Shown: piece after piece, positions 58,119 through 60,569 of the stretch
Layout: every line of letters starts with the position of its first letter
Numbering within the stretch: position 1 is the stretch's first letter
DNA from: JBOHUC01 sp050733935
Lineage (GTDB): Bacteria > Eisenbacteria > RBG-16-71-46 > DASYSL01
Direction: 5' to 3'
Assembly (NCBI GenBank): GCA_050733935.1
Contig: JBOHUC010000136.1
Span: 1-60,569 of the forward strand
Length of the DNA: 60,569 nucleotides
Notes under the pieces: generated by a model
What the model was told of the DNA's origin: nothing
The model's database searches: none
The model's input: the letters and a program-made list of their open reading frames with translations, nothing else
Translations under genes and position numbers: made by a program

Positions 58119-58457
58119 ATGAAGGTCATAACGACTTCGAGTCCCTTTGGCAGCCGGACCCGAACCAGGGTTCTGATGCTCCTCGAGCTCCGAGGAGAGA
58201 GCTATCCGCGGGAGATCGCGCGGCTCCTGGGCGTCAGCCTCTCGGTGGTGCAGAAGGCGATCCGCTCGCTCGAACTCGACGGTCTCGTTGCGGGCCGATC
58301 GGTGGGCCGCACGCGGGTCTACTCCCTCAACCCGGCCTACTTCGCCGCATCGGAGGTGCGTGACCTCGTCCGACGCCTCGCGGAGGTCGACGCGGATCTG
58401 CGACGCGCAGTCGATGAGCTGAGGACACGCCCGCGACGAAGCGGAAAGCCACTGTGA
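58119..58457 (+). CDS. Winged-helix DNA-binding protein (ArsR-like)
   Basis: A 112-aa protein. Residues 14-72 form a winged helix: TRTRVLMLLELRGESYPREI, ARLLGVSLSVVQKAIRSLEL and the wing GLVAGRSVGRTRVYSLNPAY. The C-terminal helix (AEVDADLRRAVDELRTRP) is a dimer arm. The start ATG lacks a ribosome site; the palindrome lies directly before it. Its TGA overlaps the GTG of the nucleotidyltransferase-like gene (GTGA). This order, regulator then nucleotidyltransferase-like protein, is like AbiE-type toxin-antitoxin pairs. Confidence 0.82.
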   Translation: MKVITTSSPFGSRTRTRVLMLLELRGESYPREIARLLGVSLSVVQKAIRSLELDGLVAGRSVGRTRVYSLNPAYFAASEVRDLVRRLAEVDADLRRAVDELRTRPRRSGKPL

Positions 58458-59011
58458 GGATCAGGGGTTCGACCTCCCTTCCCGTGGTCGCCGTGGCCGT
58501 GGGGGACGCCCTCCGGCGCGCAGGAATCCGTGCGGTGCTCACGGGGGGCGCCTGCGCCAGCATTCACACGCGGGGAGGGTATTCCTCCGTCGACGCGGAC
58601 TTCATCCTCGTGGGCGAAGTCTCGAGAAACCGCCTGGACGAAGCTCTTGCATCGCTCGGCTTCGTCCTCTCCGGAGACCGGTACGTCCACGCCGAGTCGG
58701 ACTTCTACGTGGAGTTCCCGCGAGGACCGCTGGCCATCGGAGCCGATCACGCGGTCCGCCCCGTCGAGTACGTCTCGGGAACCCGAAGATGCCTCATGCT
58801 GTCGGCCACCGACAGTTGCCGAGATCGCCTGGCAGCGTTTTATCACTGGAACGATCGCCAGAGTCTCCAGGTCGCGATCCGCATCGCCCTCGCGAACCGG
58901 CTCGAGTGGCGAAGAATTCGGCAATGGAGTGAAGACGAGGGCTTCGCAGCACGGTACGAAGAGTTCCTGGCAGAACTACGTCGGGAGCGCCGTCACCGAC
59001 CGCGTCCCTGA
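58454..59011 (+). CDS. Nucleotidyltransferase-fold protein (AbiEii/MNT-like)
   Basis: A 185-aa protein with a minimal nucleotidyltransferase-type core. RAVLTGGACASIHTRGGYSS carries the GG-x-A helix start and VDADFILVGEVS gives the acidic pair D-x-D of the catalytic strand. It continues ESDFYVEFPRGPLAIGADHA (the later acidic strand) and SATDSCRDRLAAFYHWNDRQ, a helix commonly seen in AbiEii/DUF6036-like proteins. It is translationally coupled to the winged-helix protein. It may be a toxin, an antitoxin (as MNT proteins are), or a housekeeping enzyme; which is not decided. Confidence 0.7.
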   Translation: MRIRGSTSLPVVAVAVGDALRRAGIRAVLTGGACASIHTRGGYSSVDADFILVGEVSRNRLDEALASLGFVLSGDRYVHAESDFYVEFPRGPLAIGADHAVRPVEYVSGTRRCLMLSATDSCRDRLAAFYHWNDRQSLQVAIRIALANRLEWRRIRQWSEDEGFAARYEEFLAELRRERRHRPRP

Positions 59012-59158
59012 GCTGGCCGCCCTCGGTCCGCCATTCGTCGGCTCCCATCGCCGTTCGTCGCGGAGGGCCGTCGTTCGTCGTATCCGGCTTTCGGGCGATC
59101 CCTTCGTGGCCGATGCTCTCTCTACGTGCGGCACCGGTGCACGTTCGGGAGGAGTGCC

Positions 59159-59527
59159 ATGAAACTCACCGTCCGTCTGAGCGCGTTCGTCCTCGTCGTT
59201 GCCCTGTCGCTTGCCTGGGCCTCCCGCCCCGGCCATGCCGGGGGGCCCCCCGCGCCGACCGCGAAGACCTGCTACTTCCTGCGGAACAATCTTCCCTGCC
59301 CCTGCCCGAGTGCCCAGAAAGCTCGAGCCGTCGCAAACGCCGCACGCGTCACCGCCAGGGCTCTCGGGAACGCGTTCGGGACGACGGCGGCGGCACTCAG
59401 CCGGGCCGAACGCAACCACGGCGCAGTCGATTCGCGCAACGCCAGCCAGCGTAACGCCGACCCGCGCAACGCGAGCGAGCCCGCGCAGCCGCAGTCTATC
59501 GCTGAGCGAAGTCCCGGCGACCGCTGA
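59159..59527 (+). CDS. Small secreted protein with Cys cluster and Asn/Arg repeats
   Basis: A 122-aa exported protein starting MKLTVRLSAFVLVVALSLAW, with GGGAGGAG before the ATG. The mature N-terminus has three close Cys in KTCYFLRNNLPCPCPSA. An Ala-rich helix (KARAVANAARVTARALGNAF) and a run of short repeats RNAS/RNAD (DSRNASQRNADPRNASEPA) follow. The tail is disordered. I know no family. The preceding nucleotidyltransferase-like gene ends 147 bp upstream. Confidence 0.65.
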   Translation: MKLTVRLSAFVLVVALSLAWASRPGHAGGPPAPTAKTCYFLRNNLPCPCPSAQKARAVANAARVTARALGNAFGTTAAALSRAERNHGAVDSRNASQRNADPRNASEPAQPQSIAERSPGDR

Positions 59528-59604
59528 GAAGGGCATAGTCCGGCGATTCACGCGCACGAACCGACAACGCGTTGCGTGGTACGGGCACTGTCACGGTTGC
59601 CAAC

Positions 59605-60369
59605 CTAGAGGCCGCGGCCCAGCACGCCGATGAGCACGCTCGCACCATCCAGCAGGGCGTGCGCAATCGCGAACGGGACCAACCGGCGAATTCGCAGATA
59701 CAAGAGTGTCTGGAAGATCGCGTTTGGCACCGACGTCAACAGCCGAAAAGCCATGAACATCGCATCAAAGGTCAGCGGCATGAAAACATGCAGCAGCGAC
59801 CAGGCGAACGCCACGAATACGATCGCCACGCTCGTACTCCGACAAAGAACCTGGAAGCGGGGTGCCAGATAGCCGTTATAGGTCATCTGCTCGGTCAGCC
59901 CCCAAATGAACGGCCACACGAACACGCCATAGAGAGCGGCAGGCAATGGCAGGGGCCCAGAGAGGTACGGCGGCGTGAGCGTCCCGTACAAGAGCCAACC
60001 GACCGCATAGATGCCACCAAAAATGAAGACGAGGCTCACAGGGATGAGCGCGAAGCCGAGCAGCACATCGCGGAAGAGACGCGTCCTCTCGAAGCCGACA
60101 AGATCGAGAAGGCGAATGCCCTCGCGGCGCGTGAGCCGCCAGAGCAGCGCCAAACATCCGGCGTCGATCAAGGTCCCATACACGGGCAGCCATGGCCCGG
60201 CGTCATGCCATGGAGTCGGCGACGCTCGCGCGGCGAAGACGGCTGCGACAACGGCTTGCGCTCCCACGGCAAGAGCTGCGCGCGCAAACAGCATCAGTGC
60301 GGGGCCACGCCACGTCAGCCTTCCTGCCTCCCGCCGGCGAAGGAGGGCCTCGTGGGAATCCGGGTCCAT
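59605..60369 (-). CDS. CPBP-family membrane protein with altered catalytic motif
   Basis: A 254-aa integral membrane protein of the CPBP/CAAX-protease (Abi) family with about eight helices. Motif 2 (FAWSLLH) and motif 3 (HALLDG) keep the metal-binding His residues. Motif 1 reads TEQMTYNGY where active proteases have EExxxR, so one Glu is Gln and the Arg is Asn. It may be inactive as a protease or a divergent subgroup. It ends 77 bp after the small secreted gene (convergent), and begins 24 bp after the exbD stop on the same strand. Confidence 0.8.
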   Translation of the reverse strand: MDPDSHEALLRRREAGRLTWRGPALMLFARAALAVGAQAVVAAVFAARASPTPWHDAGPWLPVYGTLIDAGCLALLWRLTRREGIRLLDLVGFERTRLFRDVLLGFALIPVSLVFIFGGIYAVGWLLYGTLTPPYLSGPLPLPAALYGVFVWPFIWGLTEQMTYNGYLAPRFQVLCRSTSVAIVFVAFAWSLLHVFMPLTFDAMFMAFRLLTSVPNAIFQTLLYLRIRRLVPFAIAHALLDGASVLIGVLGRGL

Positions 60370-60393
60370 GAACGAAATCCTAGTTTCCTTTTG

Positions 60394-60569
60394 TCATTTC
60401 GAGGGCGCCGCGTGACGGGCAGGGCCAGGCGCGGACTCGGTCGCTCGCACTCCGATCCCGACGCCCGTAAAGCCCGCGGTGCGCACGGCGTCGAGCAGGC
60501 GCACGACCTGGCCATGTCCCACATCTTTCTCCGCCTCGATCAGCACCTGCCGGTCGGGCTGGTGCTCGC
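60394..60569 (-). CDS. exbD: ExbD/TolR-family biopolymer transport protein (partial, C-terminus)
   Basis: The last 58 residues of an ExbD/TolR protein, cut by the window edge. QVLIEAEKDVGHGQVVRLLD, then AVRTAGFTGVGIGVRATES, is the periplasmic domain end that links proton flow to TonB- or Tol-type transport; the membrane helix is off the window. The tail (GPARHAAPSK) is short. The CPBP gene follows after 24 bp, so they are probably cotranscribed. Confidence 0.82.
   Translation of the reverse strand, partial: EHQPDRQVLIEAEKDVGHGQVVRLLDAVRTAGFTGVGIGVRATESAPGPARHAAPSK

Noticed and set aside
59199..59633. 144-codon frame overlapping the small secreted protein
   Set aside because: Alternate-frame shadow without start context; the frame at 59159 has a ribosome site and signal peptide.

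Overview
The window is GC-rich chromosomal DNA from a Gram-negative (diderm) bacterium: it encodes an RND efflux pump, a DcaP-type porin, an ExbD piece, outer-membrane barrels and lipoproteins. Five secreted proteins and one mini-ORF end in a FlgD-like C-terminal sorting tail (PNPF ... YDxxGRxVR ... G.YFxRL). Together with TPR-bearing Ser/Thr kinases and NxxGxxAF-repeat proteins, this resembles uncultured lineages such as Candidatus Eisenbacteria. That placement is inference from gene content, since no rRNA, tRNA or ribosomal-protein gene is present. I saw no insertion sequence, CRISPR array or prophage.

Layout. 1-5.2 kb: RND efflux operon and a glycine-zipper protein. 5.2-9.1 kb: XRE regulator, GT4 glycosyltransferase and GH130 enzyme, flanked by a second, decayed XRE copy. 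9.1-14.7 kb: cold-shock gene with a long leader, porin, large nuclease-helicase and a FlgD-tail mini-ORF. 14.7-21.7 kb: membrane PI-PLC-like protein, NxxGxxAF repeat protein, lipoprotein, DinB protein, ferritin-like enzyme coupled to a TMEM175 channel. 21.9-26 kb: kinase and dihaem cytochrome c. 26-29.5 kb: a fusion of FG-GAP repeats, an S11 peptidase and a FlgD tail. 29.6-31.8 kb: a FtrA/rhodanese/NTF2 cassette abutting a truncated Ycf48-like gene. 31.9-35.7 kb: second kinase and a VCBS/FG-GAP protein. 35.7-38 kb: MacB-type permease facing a small conserved gene across a phased array of GTAC motifs. 38-44.6 kb: a LytS/LytTR two-component pair, a ThDP enzyme and a double-SRPBCC/P450 fusion, bracketed by the C-terminal and N-terminal fragments of DUF4386 genes. 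44.6-49.3 kb: dienelactone hydrolase, TetR regulator, two disrupted repeat proteins and a small secreted protein. 49.3-53 kb: L,D-transpeptidase, PD40 protein, AbrB/Doc toxin-antitoxin pair, DinB and DUF4440 proteins. 53-57 kb: ilvE/methyltransferase/racemase operon opposite a MocR regulator. 57-60.6 kb: methyltransferase remnant, beta-barrel protein, winged-helix/nucleotidyltransferase pair, small secreted protein, CPBP protein and the end of ExbD.

The points most worth a second look are the ThDP enzyme/SRPBCC-P450 pair within the DUF4386 fragments, the six-fold GTAC array, the FG-GAP/S11 fusion, the two adjacent repeat genes broken at the same motif, and the winged-helix/nucleotidyltransferase pair. 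All function calls come from reading motifs; no database search was run.
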